NCBI RefSeq assembly: GCF_042139015.1
Contig: NZ_JBHIKY010000021.1
Location: 1-64,000 of the forward strand
Length of the DNA: 64,000 nucleotides
Direction: 5' to 3'
From: JBHIKY01 sp042139015
GTDB taxonomy: Bacteria > Bacillota > Bacilli > Bacillales > Marinococcaceae
The notes below the pieces were generated by a model, which was not told the DNA's origin, searched no databases, and saw only the letters and a program-made list of their open reading frames with translations. Positions 1 to 7,312 of the stretch are shown piece by piece. Position 1 is the first letter of the stretch, and each line of letters opens with the position of its first letter. A program made the position numbers and the translations under genes.

Positions 1-249
1 CGGGCTGGGCTTGACGCTTCTGCGAGATCATCTACGATTGAAACATAGGGAAGAATGATCTGTAGCTGTCACCATCGCATCATTCCTATTCTGTTAAAGG
101 GTGTCCACTTTCTTGACAGAGGTCCACAGTGTCCGCAGAACCCGTAGTTGCTCCCGGACATTTTCTGAAGTTTCTATGAATTCCGTTGCAGGCTTCGTCA
201 GGCCAAATATGAGAAATAAGTACTGAGGAAAGACCTAGACAGACTATCC
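1..249. other. Non-coding left edge; possible degenerate copy of the dispersed repeat
   Basis: I find no convincing gene here. About 115-230 resembles, patchily, the plus-strand orientation of the intergenic repeats at 44571 and 49462: the blocks GTTGCTCC, CGGACAT and GGCCAAATA occur in the same order, preceded by CAGTGTCCG, but spacing and flanks differ. It may be a fourth, badly decayed copy or chance. A TTGACA at 250-255 could be the -35 of a promoter for the downstream carboxypeptidase gene, but no good -10 follows at 17 nt. Confidence 0.3.
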
Positions 250-406
250 TTGACAATAATCGACACTATTCGAAATTACCATTGCCCTAATAATTTGATT
301 TCATGTAAAATTGTTAGAGAATTGCAACATATACATAAGTATTTTGAAATATATCTTCTGTATTATAGACATGGTTAGACATAAATCGACAGGGAGGATC
401 TCCGGT

Positions 407-1591
407 TTGGCACAATTTCCACGTACTACTTTAATTCTTATACTGCCAATTTTACTTATCACTTCCATAACACTCATCCCATTCACTGCAAGTGCCGCGG
501 ATTCGGAACAAGCCCCTTCCCTTTATAGTGAAACAGCTGTGTTAATGGATGCTGAGACAGGACAGATATTATATGGGAAGGATGCCTCGAGACAGATGAG
601 CCCGGCTTCCATTACGAAGATTGCATCTGGAATCCTGGCGCTGGAGCAAGGTAAACTTGAGGACAGTGTAAAAATCAGTGAAGAAGCTGCCAATGTGGAA
701 GGATCGACGGTGTACCTTCTCGAGGAAGAAGAAATGCAGCTCGAGCAGCTTATTCAAGGAATGCTTATCAATTCAGGCAATGATGCGGGGACAGCTATTG
801 CCGAACACATATATGGATCGGAAGAAGAATTTTCTGCAGAGATGACCCGCTACTTAGAGGAAGAAACAGGGATCGAAAACACAAACTTTACGAATCCTCA
901 TGGTCTTTATGGGGAAGATCATTATACGACGGCTGAGGACATGGCTCGTATTACACGATATGCGATGGAAAATGAAGCCTTCCGCGAAATTGTCGCCACG
1001 AAAGAACTAGACTGGGAAGGTGCGGGCTGGGAAACGACTCTGCGCAATCACCATCAGCTATTATGGGACTATGAAGGGGCAACGGGAGTTAAGAATGGTT
1101 ATGTGAGCCAGGCCGGCTTTACTCTCGTTACAACTGCGGACAGAGACGGCCGCGAACTGATCGCGGTCGTTATGAAAGCAGGCAGTAATGCCCAGGCTTA
1201 TGAGGATACACAAGATCTTCTTAATTTTGGCTTTGATGAGTTTGAAAAACAGCAAACAGGGGAAGAGCAAACTATTCTTTCTCCAGATGGAACGGAATTT
1301 ATCATTCCGGAAGACTTCACCTATTTAAAGAAACCGGGAGCCGAAACGTCGTTTGAGATTGAAGATGACGGCAATATGGCAGTGGTGGATGTTGAGAGCT
1401 CAGAGCATATTTATGAGCTGCAGCTTGAGCTCTCCGAAGATGTTAAACCGGAGGAAAAACAATCTGCTGCACCGCAGCAAGATTCCAAAGAAGAAAAAAA
1501 CGACGAATCCTTTTTTGTGAGAAACTGGTCTGAGTTCGGCTACATCATGGCTGATATCATCCGCTATCAGGTCTATTTCTGGAGAAATTAA
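407..1591 (+). CDS. D-alanyl-D-alanine carboxypeptidase (peptidase S11, PBP5/DacF type)
   Basis: A penicillin-binding protein of the S11 family, which trims the terminal D-Ala from peptidoglycan stem peptides outside the membrane. The S-x-x-K nucleophile motif reads SITK in the segment SPASITKIAS; the S-x-N motif is SGN (LINSGNDAG). The third motif, usually KTG, reads KNG in TGVKNGYVSQAG. I chose TTG at 407 because a GGAGG-type site lies 9 nt upstream (391-397) and translation then begins directly with a signal peptide (hydrophobic LILILPILLITSITLIPF, cleavage near ASA-ADS). An in-frame ATG at 371 would add a 12-residue polar extension. The product is 394 aa with an Asp/Glu-rich linker and no obvious C-terminal amphipathic anchor. 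Which paralogue (dacF or another) is uncertain. Confidence 0.88.
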   Translation: MAQFPRTTLILILPILLITSITLIPFTASAADSEQAPSLYSETAVLMDAETGQILYGKDASRQMSPASITKIASGILALEQGKLEDSVKISEEAANVEGSTVYLLEEEEMQLEQLIQGMLINSGNDAGTAIAEHIYGSEEEFSAEMTRYLEEETGIENTNFTNPHGLYGEDHYTTAEDMARITRYAMENEAFREIVATKELDWEGAGWETTLRNHHQLLWDYEGATGVKNGYVSQAGFTLVTTADRDGRELIAVVMKAGSNAQAYEDTQDLLNFGFDEFEKQQTGEEQTILSPDGTEFIIPEDFTYLKKPGAETSFEIEDDGNMAVVDVESSEHIYELQLELSEDVKPEEKQSAAPQQDSKEEKNDESFFVRNWSEFGYIMADIIRYQVYFWRN

Positions 1592-1618
1592 TATTGAATG
1601 TCTGGAGAATATCTGCCT

Positions 1619-2257
1619 ATGGAAAAACAACGATCTCTTCCTGAAGAGGATGTCACGCTTCAGGCTGTCTGGAAGAGCTTTGGCTTATTTGTCCTAGTCG
1701 GTATCCTCATCATTTTGATGTTTTACAACGAAGGACGCATTGAGCACCTGCTGGACGTGTGGAGCATTGATAACTTTGTGCTTTTTGCCAGTACAGGACT
1801 GATAATAGGAGGGCTTTTTGCATCCTTTACCATCGCCGTCTACAAGATGACGGAGCTGCAGCTTCCCGATAACGACTACACCCGCATCATTAAAGATTTA
1901 TTGCATAAAAAATTCGGCATTATGACGATAGCAGTCGGCGCAAGTGTAGCAGAAGAGGTGCTTTTTCGAGCCGCCCTGCTTGGGGTGCTTGCTTTATATA
2001 TTGGAGAAGTGCCAGCGTTGTTTTTAGTCGCGCTCATTTTTATGGCACTTCATATTCCGCAATATAAAGGTAGTCTGCTTATCCATTTTATCGTGTTTTT
2101 TATGGGAGTAGTTCTCGGCCTCCTGTTTTTGTGGACAGGGACCTTATGGGCTCCGATCATTGCGCACGGAGTGTATAATGCGATTATCGCCGTCTTAATG
2201 AAAATGGGAAAACTTGAGAAACCAGCAGCCGACGGGCAGGAACAGCCAGCTCAATAA
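1619..2257 (+). CDS. CPBP family intramembrane glutamic metalloprotease
   Basis: A roughly 212-residue polytopic membrane protein of the CPBP (CAAX protease and bacteriocin-processing, Abi) family. The diagnostic motifs are visible: EEVLFR (EExxxR) in the middle, an FMALH segment carrying the first conserved His, and HGVYN near the C-terminus carrying the second His and the Asn. Several hydrophobic stretches precede and surround them. The start at ATG 1619 is preferred because GGAGA sits 10 nt upstream; ATG 1598 in the same frame is possible but its ribosome site is more distant. It follows the carboxypeptidase gene by a few tens of bases and is closed by a clear terminator, so the two probably form an operon. 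The substrate cannot be told. Confidence 0.82.
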   Translation: MEKQRSLPEEDVTLQAVWKSFGLFVLVGILIILMFYNEGRIEHLLDVWSIDNFVLFASTGLIIGGLFASFTIAVYKMTELQLPDNDYTRIIKDLLHKKFGIMTIAVGASVAEEVLFRAALLGVLALYIGEVPALFLVALIFMALHIPQYKGSLLIHFIVFFMGVVLGLLFLWTGTLWAPIIAHGVYNAIIAVLMKMGKLEKPAADGQEQPAQ

Positions 2258-2272
2258 GTAGTAGAGGTTTAG

Positions 2273-2299
2273 AAACGACCAGCCATTGGTCGTTTTTTT
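2273..2299 (+). terminator. Rho-independent terminator
   Basis: AAACGACCA pairs perfectly with TGGTCGTTT across a five-base loop, followed by a T run. It closes the carboxypeptidase and CPBP gene pair. Confidence 0.85.
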
Positions 2300-2395
2300 C
2301 GTTCTACTTTAAGAAGATTACAAAACTAAGGCGTTCGCTGTGTGGCCCGGAGAAAAACCAAGTTACTCTATTACAGGAACAGCATATGGACAGGA

Positions 2396-2590
2396 AATCC
2401 ATTATTTTATAAAATTTTCCAAGATTCTATGGACTGGCGGACATGAGATGCGCTATTTGCCTGAATGGAGGGGGATTTTGCTTACTTTTCGGCCGATAAT
2501 GGAACTCATGTCCGGCAATGTCGAAAATCCATACTGTGTGGAGTACACCGCGGAAAAGGAGGTGTCCGGAGAACCGGCCGCTAATGACCG
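2396..2590 (+). repeat. Dispersed intergenic repeat, copy A (diverged)
   Basis: This stretch matches the reverse complement of the repeats at 44571-44764 and 49462-49642. Shared blocks in order are TTATTTTAT, GGACAT or TGACAT, GCGCTATTTGCCTG/TACGCTATTTGCCTG, GGCC(G/A)ATAATGGAAC, CATGTCCGGCA and GTGTCCGGAGA. It lacks the second inverted-repeat arm (GCAAATAGCGG) that is clear in copies B and C, so it is the most decayed of the three. An open frame across it (2340-2606) has no ribosome binding site and is best explained by the repeat. Confidence 0.75.
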
Positions 2591-2719
2591 CCAGGCTTTT
2601 CATTGAGAGGTCATACGCTGCTTTGAGGTCTTAGTATGTGGCAAATCAAAGATGGATAATAAAACATTTTCAGACGAATACTACGTCTATATTCAGAAAG
2701 CAGAAAGGAGGAAAAAGTA

Positions 2720-2875
2720 ATGAAAAAGGAAAATAAAAACAAGGTCGTTCACAAGGAAAATATCGCAACGAACGAAGATGTTGAATATTCTGAGGAGCTC
2801 GCGGATGAAAACGATAGAAAAGCGAGAGAACGCTCCGAGGAAGCAGATAAACGTGCAATGAAAAAGAGAAGATAG
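2720..2875 (+). CDS. YfhD family small protein
   Basis: A 51-codon gene with a strong ribosome site (AAAGGAGG, 2705-2712) ahead of ATG. The product is highly charged and predicted helical, with the C-terminal pattern DVEYSEELADENDRKA followed by Arg, Glu, Asp and Lys-rich residues typical of the YfhD-like family of short Bacillaceae proteins of unknown function, some of which are sporulation-associated. It lies 16 nt before the MFS exporter gene and may be co-transcribed with it. The family assignment rests on my recognition of the Glu-Leu-Ala-Asp repeat and is good but not certain. Confidence 0.72.
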   Translation: MKKENKNKVVHKENIATNEDVEYSEELADENDRKARERSEEADKRAMKKRR

Positions 2876-2891
2876 CATATCGGAGGAACAC

Positions 2892-4130
2892 ATGAAAGAA
2901 AAACGATGGGACCTACTTGCGCTGGCGTCGATTCCGCTAATGATGACTCTTGGAAATTCGATGCTGATTCCAATACTTCCGCTGATTGAAAGGGAAATTA
3001 ACATTACTCCCTTTCAATCGAGCCTGATTATCTCGGTGTATTCATTTATTGCTATTCTGCTCATTCCTTTTTCCGGCTATTTATCTGACCGGATAGGCCG
3101 GAAAAAAGTTATCATCCCAAGCTTAATACTGGTCGGAATAGGTGGTGCGCTTGCCGCCTACGCAGCCTGGCAGATGAAAAACCCCTATACAGTCATTCTC
3201 ATCGGCAGATTTCTGCAGGGAGCCGGAGCATCCGGTGCTTTTCCAGTTGTTCTGCCGACCGTCGGTGACATGTTCAAACAAGAGGAGCAGGTCAGCCAGG
3301 GTCTTGGAATCATCGAGACAGCCAATACGCTCGGCAAAGTACTGAGCCCGATCGTTGGAGCACTGCTCGCTGTTATTATTTGGTATGTGCCATTCGTGGC
3401 CATTCCTATTTTGTCTTTTTTATCTGCTTTTCTCGTGATGTTTTTAGTGAAAGTTCCTAAACAAGAGGCTAAAGAAAAGACGAAAAATACATTTCATCAT
3501 TTTAAGGATCAATTAAAGAAAACCTTTCACGATAACGGGCGCTGGCTTATGGTTGTATTTACCATCGGCGGTATTTTAATGTTTGTGCTCTTTGGCTTTT
3601 TGTTTCATTTTTCCTCTGTACTGGAAGAAAAATATAATATTGACGGCTACCAAAAAGGTCTGGTGCTCGCGGTACCACTGCTATTTTTATGCATTGCCTC
3701 ATTTGTGAGCGGTAAAATCATCGGTAAAGACAAGCAGCGAATGAAATACTGTATCGCAGCAGGCACATTAGCTGCTTCTGTTTCTCTTTTTTTTATAAAA
3801 GTAGAACTGAGCCTGCTGCTTTTTATTGGTCTCCTTGCCATTGCCGGCACCGGTATCGGACTTGCACTGCCATGTCTGGATGCTCTGATTACCGAAGGGA
3901 TCGAAAAAGAGGAGCGTGGTTTTGTTACCTCTCTATACAGCTCGATGCGATTTGTCGGAGTAGCTGCCGGCCCGCCATTGATTGCTGTGCTAATGAAAGA
4001 AAATGCAGGTCTTATATATATTACGCTTGCCGGCACCACTATTATAGCTGCATTAATGAGCGTATTTTGGATCCGGCCTTCTGATTCTGGGGAGGAAGAA
4101 GGAAAGCCCGAACCTAGCACAGTCAGATAA
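2892..4130 (+). CDS. MFS transporter, drug:H+ antiporter-1 type
   Basis: A 412-residue major facilitator with about 12 membrane segments. The loop 2-3 motif A is clear (GYLSDRIGRKKV), and the antiporter-type motif C region follows (about residues 135-155, GIIETANTLGKVLSPIVGA). The central loop between the two halves is basic (KVPKQEAKEKTK...). This arrangement is typical of proton-driven export of drugs or metabolites. ATG follows GGAGGAACAC. It ends immediately before a strong terminator. Substrate unknown; a Bmr/Blt-like or macrolide/tetracycline-like efflux role is possible but not shown by sequence. Confidence 0.85.
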   Translation: MKEKRWDLLALASIPLMMTLGNSMLIPILPLIEREINITPFQSSLIISVYSFIAILLIPFSGYLSDRIGRKKVIIPSLILVGIGGALAAYAAWQMKNPYTVILIGRFLQGAGASGAFPVVLPTVGDMFKQEEQVSQGLGIIETANTLGKVLSPIVGALLAVIIWYVPFVAIPILSFLSAFLVMFLVKVPKQEAKEKTKNTFHHFKDQLKKTFHDNGRWLMVVFTIGGILMFVLFGFLFHFSSVLEEKYNIDGYQKGLVLAVPLLFLCIASFVSGKIIGKDKQRMKYCIAAGTLAASVSLFFIKVELSLLLFIGLLAIAGTGIGLALPCLDALITEGIEKEERGFVTSLYSSMRFVGVAAGPPLIAVLMKENAGLIYITLAGTTIIAALMSVFWIRPSDSGEEEGKPEPSTVR

Positions 4131-4135
4131 ATTTA

Positions 4136-4172
4136 AAAAAACAGCCTGGCCCAGGAGCCAGGCTGTTTTTTT
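4136..4172. terminator. Strong bidirectional terminator
   Basis: AACAGCCTGGC and GCCAGGCTGTT form a perfect stem around CCAGGA, with A-run before and T-run after, so it can act on both strands. It closes the MFS gene on the plus strand. Confidence 0.9.
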
Positions 4173-4534
4173 AAAAGGGATTGCGAAAAGAAATAGAAAG
4201 GTTAGTTTGTAATAGTGCAATAGTGAAGTGTGGCTTCACCATCGAAGCCCTTGAGGAGCCGGAGCCATCCCCTGTGCTGCTCGCCGGGGATTCAGGAATG
4301 ATGGATGAACGGCGAAGACCGATGTTTTTAATTATTTCTTCTATGAAATCATTGAACGAAAGCGACCGGCCGCGGTCCAGCGTGAAAACATCCAGCTCGT
4401 AATTAAAGCAGTCATTTTGCGACACAGATGTGGATACGTATGTTCAATTTAAAGGAAATTAAGCTCATCCCCCTGCACATACCTATTCAAGAAATAAATA
4501 AGTACATAGGATGTGGAGAAAGAGTAATTTTATG
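4173..4534. other. Intergenic region without a supported gene
   Basis: A minus-strand open frame ends right at the upstream terminator (stop near 4171, GTG at 4425, 84 codons), and an overlapping plus-strand frame runs 4181-4402. Neither has a ribosome binding site and I do not recognise either product. The minus-strand frame ending at a bidirectional terminator is a weak hint of a former gene. The last 50 bases lead into the YjcZ-like gene. Confidence 0.4.
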
Positions 4535-4550
4535 AAAGGGGCGTGATCGC

Positions 4551-4688
4551 ATGGGTGGTGGAGGCTACGGCGGAGGCGAAGGCTTTGCCCTGATAGTCGT
4601 GTTGTTCGTTCTGCTTCTTATTGCCGGGGCAGCCTGGTTCTATAATAATAATGGTTATAACGGAAATGGTTTCGGATTTGGTTTCTAA
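4551..4688 (+). CDS. YjcZ family small sporulation-type membrane protein
   Basis: A 45-codon gene: a Gly/Tyr-rich head (GGGGYGGGEGFA), one hydrophobic helix (LIVVLFVLLLIAGAAW) and an Asn/Gly/Phe-rich tail. This is the hallmark of the YjcZ/SscA family of tiny membrane proteins, several of which are made in sporulating Bacillus cells and appear in spores. The ribosome site AAAGGGG lies about 9 nt before ATG, and a terminator follows. The specific role is unknown. Confidence 0.8.
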   Translation: MGGGGYGGGEGFALIVVLFVLLLIAGAAWFYNNNGYNGNGFGFGF

Positions 4689-4706
4689 TTCGAAGCTTGA
4701 AAAGAG

Positions 4707-4740
4707 GAGTCGTTCCCAACTGGACGGCTCTGTTTTTTTT
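4707..4740 (+). terminator. Rho-independent terminator
   Basis: GAGTCGTTCC pairs with GGACGGCTC (one wobble, one bulge), followed by eight T. It terminates the YjcZ-like transcript. Confidence 0.75.
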
Positions 4741-4809
4741 GAGGCAGAAGAACACGAAATCGCATCAAGAAAGCTGGAGGGCACGAGGTCTTTGGTACGA
4801 AAAAGTCAG

Positions 4810-4851
4810 ACGCCGGCCCCCTTACATAAAAAGAGAGACCGGCGTTTTTTT
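4810..4851. terminator. Probable bidirectional terminator
   Basis: ACGCCGG and CCGGCGT are separated by about 22 nt and flanked by A- and T-runs. It lies just past the 3' end of the minus-strand lipoprotein gene and would serve that gene. Confidence 0.6.
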
Positions 4852-4914
4852 ACGTTACTAATGTTAAAAAAGAGGTATTATTTATTTGGTTTGTCTGCAG
4901 CTGTTCGACAGCTA

Positions 4915-5178
4915 TTAAGATTCTTCCTCTTCTGATTCTTCTTCCATATCCGTGCTGTCTTCTTCCGTTTCTTCCTCTTCCATACCATCTTGCATGTCGG
5001 ACTCATCATCAGCCGGCTCTTCTTCTTCATTCATATCATCTTCAGCAGGAGCCTCTTCTTCCGTTGGAGCTTCTTCACCGGATGGTGCCTCTTCTTCATT
5101 TTCCCCGCCGCCACATGCGGTAAGTACACCAAAGGCCATCATTGCGGACGCAGTCGTTAAAAGCAGTTTCTTGTTCAT
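4915..5178 (-). CDS. Small, extremely acidic lipoprotein
   Basis: An 87-residue product with a lipoprotein signal peptide (MNKKLLLTTASAMMAFG, lipobox LTAC with Cys about residue 22), then a low-complexity tail made almost only of Glu, Asp, Ser, Ala, Pro and Met, with imperfect EEAP and EEEE repeats. The start has a GGGAG site 8 nt upstream on the minus strand. The mature form would be membrane-anchored on the outside, strongly negative and probably unfolded. I do not recognise a family; a role in cation binding or surface charge is only a guess. Composition suits a salt-adapted surface. Confidence 0.75.
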   Translation of the reverse strand: MNKKLLLTTASAMMAFGVLTACGGGENEEEAPSGEEAPTEEEAPAEDDMNEEEEPADDESDMQDGMEEEETEEDSTDMEEESEEEES

Positions 5179-5390
5179 ACATTTCTCCCTCCACTCAGAT
5201 AAGATGAATTGAAGCTGATGCGATCAGCTAAAAACATCCTAGCAGAAGGCTCAGGAAAGCGTCTATGCGATTCGTGTATTTTTGATGCTCGTTCTATACT
5301 TTCCCATGCATGTGGATAAATTTGGGTCTATTATAAAATTTTTGTAAGATTTATTGATTTATTTTTAAGATGATTAACGTAATGAGTTGA

Positions 5391-7007
5391 CTATAGCTTT
5401 TTCATTATCTCAAGCAGTTCCTGCTCCAGTAGTGCTTTTTCCTCTGCGTTCTGAGAAGCGGCAATCCGGCCTTCGAGAGCCGTGCGCTGCATGTCGAGTA
5501 CCAGGCGATCGGTTTTTCCGGTCTGCATCGCATCAGTTGGTTGTTTTTTTCGGTTGCGAAATTCGGAAAAAGTGCCCCGGAACAGCTCAACCTTTTCCTG
5601 TCCAATCGATAGGATATGATCGGTGGTCTTATCAAGAAAGGCCCGGTCATGTGTAGCAAATAAGATTGTACCAGGGTAGGCTGTGATCATAGCTTGAAGG
5701 GCATGCCTTGCCCGCAGATCAAGATAGTTGGTCGGTTCATCGAGCAGCAGCACATTATGTCTGGCAAGCAGCAGGGAGGCGATAGCAATTTTTCCACGCT
5801 CTCCTCCGCTCGTCTCTTTTATCCGGCGATGGACTGACTCTTGCTTAAATCCAATATTTGCGAGCACTGTCCTGATAAACGTTTCATCATGAAGGCTCTT
5901 CTCTGAAGCCTGCTCCAGAATGGTAGCTTCCTTATCAAGCAGCTTTAGTTTTTGGTGGAAATAACCAATATCCGCTTTTTGAGAAAGGGAAACGCCGGGC
6001 TTTTTTTCATACACTGCTGTTAAAAGCGTGGATTTACCAGCGCCATTTGGGCCGATCACGCCGACTTTCGCTCCTGGTGGAATGACACTTGAAAAAGCAG
6101 GGAAAAGGGTGCGTCGACCAGCCTGAAGCTGAAGATTTTCAAATGCCAGAGCCCGTTTACCATAAAGCTTTTGATGTGCATGCTCAGGGAAATCAATCGT
6201 TTCCCGCTCGCGTGGTTTAACTTTTTTCTCCAGCTTGTTGAGTCGATTCTCCATTGTTTTCGCGATGGCTGACATTTTTCCAGCTCGGTTTCGGATTCCG
6301 CCTTTATGAAGGCGTGCTTCTGAGTTTCCCATACGGGACGGGGCTTTATTCATCTTTTGAGAGCGTTCATGACGTTCTAGAGCCGCATTTTCAATGCGCT
6401 GCTTTTCTTTTTGGTATTTATCATATTCTTCCTGCTTTTGTTCCGTTTCCATTCGATGCTGGCGCATAAAAGCATCGTAATTTCCTTCATATTCCTTAAG
6501 CTCTCCATTTTCAAGCAGCCAGATGTTGCTGCACACCTTATTTAAAAAGGTTTCATCATGCGAAACGATAATCAGTGCGCCTCGAAAAGCACGCAGGCTT
6601 TCTTCAAGCTTTTCAATACCGTTCATATCAAGATGGCTCGTCGGTTCATCAGCAATCAGTAAGTCGGGATCACGACTGAGCGCCGCTGCTATTTTTGCAC
6701 GTGATTCTTCTCCTCCGCTTTTTTCAGTATGCGCCGGAACGGCCCACTGCTTTTGGAGGACTCCTATTTCATCACCACCAAAATCATTTTCCAGCTGAGC
6801 AATATAGGCGAGTGTGCCATACAATTGACGCTGAGATGCCTCAAGTTTTGTTTCCCCTGCGATCATCTTCAACAGAGTTGATTTGCCCGTACCGTTATCG
6901 CCGACAAGTCCGATTCGTTCGCCATGATACACCTGAAGATGCGATATTGAAAACAACTTCCGTAATTCTGCCGATGCTTCTATTCTTGTCATTTCAAGTA
7001 ACAGCAT
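5391..7007 (-). CDS. ABC-F type ribosomal protection protein
   Basis: A soluble tandem ATPase of 538 aa with no membrane segments. Domain 1 has Walker A GDNGTGKST, signature SGGEE and Walker B LLIADEPTSHLD. A long charged helical linker (about 190-300, many Lys/Glu/Arg) follows. Domain 2 has GPNGAGKST, TSGGERGKIA and VLLLDEPTNYLD. ABC-F proteins of this size (VmlR, Vga, Lsa, Msr) bind the ribosomal E site and displace peptidyl-transferase antibiotics. I start at the ATG at 7007 because AGGAGG lies 7 nt upstream; the ATG at 7013 is too close to that site. The leader carries an attenuator (separate entries), supporting antibiotic-inducible expression. The drug spectrum is not predictable. Confidence 0.86.
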   Translation of the reverse strand: MLLLEMTRIEASAELRKLFSISHLQVYHGERIGLVGDNGTGKSTLLKMIAGETKLEASQRQLYGTLAYIAQLENDFGGDEIGVLQKQWAVPAHTEKSGGEESRAKIAAALSRDPDLLIADEPTSHLDMNGIEKLEESLRAFRGALIIVSHDETFLNKVCSNIWLLENGELKEYEGNYDAFMRQHRMETEQKQEEYDKYQKEKQRIENAALERHERSQKMNKAPSRMGNSEARLHKGGIRNRAGKMSAIAKTMENRLNKLEKKVKPRERETIDFPEHAHQKLYGKRALAFENLQLQAGRRTLFPAFSSVIPPGAKVGVIGPNGAGKSTLLTAVYEKKPGVSLSQKADIGYFHQKLKLLDKEATILEQASEKSLHDETFIRTVLANIGFKQESVHRRIKETSGGERGKIAIASLLLARHNVLLLDEPTNYLDLRARHALQAMITAYPGTILFATHDRAFLDKTTDHILSIGQEKVELFRGTFSEFRNRKKQPTDAMQTGKTDRLVLDMQRTALEGRIAASQNAEEKALLEQELLEIMKKL

Positions 7008-7043
7008 TCTCATTCCTCCTTTAGGCTTCATTCGGAGGGGAGT

Positions 7044-7078
7044 AAAAAAAGACCCCCTCCATCGATCAGGAGAGAGTC
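7044..7078 (-). terminator. Leader terminator (attenuator) upstream of the ABC-F gene
   Basis: On the minus strand GACTCTCTCC pairs with GGAGGGGGTC (10 pairs, two wobbles) and is followed by seven T, all inside the 5' leader only about 37 nt before the ABC-F start codon. The upstream segment at 7171-7189 (minus strand GATCTGGAGA) can pair with the left arm of this stem (TCTCCTGATC, one central mismatch), a plausible antiterminator. After the T run, CCCCTCC could also pair with GGAGGGG. Confidence 0.7.
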
Positions 7079-7225
7079 GTAACGTAGACAAAAGGATATA
7101 AATGTGCCGCAGGCAGGCGTAAATAAAATTTTCCGCAGGGCAGACCTTATAGCCAAAAAGTGCGTACGTATCCCATCTCCAGATCATCCGAAATAATTAA
7201 GTTTCCCGGCTGGTTTGATGGGTTA

Positions 7226-7301
7226 TTACTTCATTGGCCTAAAGGTTCGCCTCCTTTTCAATATCTGTTTTAACCTTATAAAAACAATCGTGCGATGTCA
7301 A
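7226..7301 (-). promoter_or_regulatory. Promoter and minimal upstream ORF of the ABC-F leader
   Basis: On the minus strand TTGACA (7301-7296), a 17-nt spacer and TAAGGT (7278-7273) form a promoter that begins 12 nt after the end of the neighbouring ktr gene. The transcript then has AAAAGGAGG (7250-7258) and a two-codon ORF, ATG AAG TAA (7234-7226), with a second TAA behind it. The 15-nt spacing between site and ATG is long. Tiny translated ORFs followed by terminators precede some antibiotic-inducible ABC-F genes, for example in Listeria and Bacillus; the same logic is inferred here. Confidence 0.55.
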
Positions 7302-7312
7302 GCGCATTTTTC

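Noticed and set aside
2340..2606. Open frame of 88 codons
   Set aside because: No ribosome binding site, no recognisable product, and it coincides with a dispersed non-coding repeat.
4171..4425. Minus-strand 84-codon frame ending at the bidirectional terminator
   Set aside because: The GTG start lacks a ribosome site and the product matches nothing I know; kept only as a hint of a former gene.
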